Source: Pithys albifrons albifrons
Taxonomy: Eukaryota; Chordata; Aves; Passeriformes; Thamnophilidae
Length of the DNA stretch: 64,000 bases
Direction of reading: 5' to 3'
NCBI RefSeq assembly: GCF_047495875.1
Contig: NC_092465.1
Coordinates: forward strand, 4,550,160-4,614,159
Below the pieces are notes generated by a model. It made no database searches and was not told where the DNA came from. It saw nothing but the letters and a program-made list of their open reading frames with translations. Shown here piece after piece: positions 62,866-64,000 of this stretch (position 1 is the stretch's first letter; every line of letters starts with the position of its first letter). The position numbers and the translations under genes were made by a program.

Positions 62866-64000
62866 CTTAAATTCTGAAGTAAAATTCCCTTGGGAAACTC
62901 AGGGCTTCCCTCCACGTATCTCAAGAGACCAAAGCCAAATTCTCATTGACACTGGGGATATTTTCAGCTCTCTCCTCCTTTGAGGAAACAGCTAAAATTC
63001 TAATTTTTCTCAGAAAACCATTGTATGTATAGATAAAAACTTATGCTGATTATTTTTAATGCAATACATAAAACAGAGAAGCCACTTGTCCCATGCAGAA
63101 AGACCAGTGTTTATGGAACACTAAGAAATTCATTTTAGTAGAAAAAATAACAATCTCAAATAAATTACTGAAGATAAATTGGTCAAAACCAACCAATTTT
63201 GCTGTTCTTCAAATTTTTATTTAACCTATAGTTAAAAAATAACATGGTTAATGATTGAGACTTCTAAATAAATCATTTCTATCATCCTACATATATCACT
63301 GCAGAAGCTCCTACTGTGTTTCATTTGTTGGTGTGTTTTATGCAGTCTGGCAATGATTTCATTGGTAGTTTATGCTGCACAACCCTTGACACCTGGGTGG
63401 CAGAAGCAGTAAGCTTGGCTTTCTAGGGTTTGGCGTAGGTAAGGCAAGCTGGTTAATCATTGCTTATACCTGGAGCTGTCTGAGTTTTAATATTCATCAG
63501 GTGCTCCTGCCCTTTATTCCAGTGTATGTCTCTTAATCCCACCATGAGAAGAACCTAACCCAAAAGCTGGAGCAGCAAGACTATTAAGCAAATTCATGAA
63601 TACTTTCCTCATAATACTCATCTTTCCTATGTCAACATAATGGTGATGTGTTTTTTCCTTTAATATTAATGATACATTTGGACTTAAAAAAAAAAGTTTT
63701 TTTAAAGTATTCCAAAAGTTAACCAACCAAATAGAAGTAGCTGTATAAAATCAGTTGTATTCTGTGAGTTGTGCTTGGACACAGTGCTGTGCCCTCGAAA
63801 GTCCCCCCTAAAGTAGTGAAACTGCATAAAATTTTGTATGGTTTAGACAAGAAATGTGCAGACAGAAATAATGAAGGTGAGTTTCTCCAGGTGGTTCATG
63901 GAAAGGGGAAGTTCTCAATGGAACTGGAAATGCAAACAGAAATAGGAGAGGAAACCAATAATTTCAATGTTAATAAAGCCAGAGCCCTTAACAGATTGTT
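62866..64000. other. Unique sequence to the right edge
   Basis: A/T-rich DNA beyond the longest CR1 fragment. No gene, RNA or repeat recognised apart from a short mixed A/T run near 63686-63706. Confidence 0.6.

Noticed and set aside
62592..62870. 92-codon proline-rich plus-strand frame
   Set aside because: It lies wholly inside an antisense CR1 fragment.

Overview
The window is vertebrate nuclear DNA, almost certainly from a bird. Nine or more truncated CR1 LINE fragments with the avian 3' end are scattered through it, base composition is A/T-rich, and the only recognisable gene is split into short exons with GT-AG introns. There are no bacterial operons, rRNAs, CRISPR arrays or phage modules. 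The species cannot be fixed from the sequence alone.

The one supported gene is kynureninase (KYNU), read on the minus strand. Nine coding exons were assembled by splice sites, reading frame and protein similarity. In transcription order they are 37478-37667, 32285-32405, 25416-25498, 19674-19735, 18217-18288, 16596-16670, 15103-15249, 8816-8914 and 8011-8084. Together they carry 902 coding bases: codons 1-300 and two bases of codon 301, about two thirds of the roughly 465-residue enzyme. Residue numbering matches human KYNU without a gap, so the pyridoxal-phosphate (PLP) lysine is K276 as in human. The C-terminal exons are not found between 1 and 8010 and should lie to the left of the window. 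The enzyme cleaves kynurenine or 3-hydroxykynurenine to (3-hydroxy)anthranilate plus alanine in the tryptophan-to-NAD pathway.

Layout: 1-8010 is an incomplete intron; 8011-37667 holds exons and eight complete introns (731 to 6786 bases); 37668-64000 is the 5' side. The exon with the start codon has a proper splice acceptor 21 bases before its ATG, so at least one non-coding first exon must lie to the right. Two candidate donor sites for it (39015 and 45157) are given as weak proposals. No second protein-coding gene was recognised in the right-hand 26 kb. That region holds CR1 fragments, simple repeats, one G-rich tract, a GATA-type hairpin and a small CpG-rich patch with an X-box-like palindrome near 62.1 kb.

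No new multi-gene system is evident. The points most worth checking are the overlapping splice donors after the 16596-16670 exon, the unlocated KYNU promoter, the 62.1 kb CpG/X-box patch, and two inverted repeats with GATA motifs.
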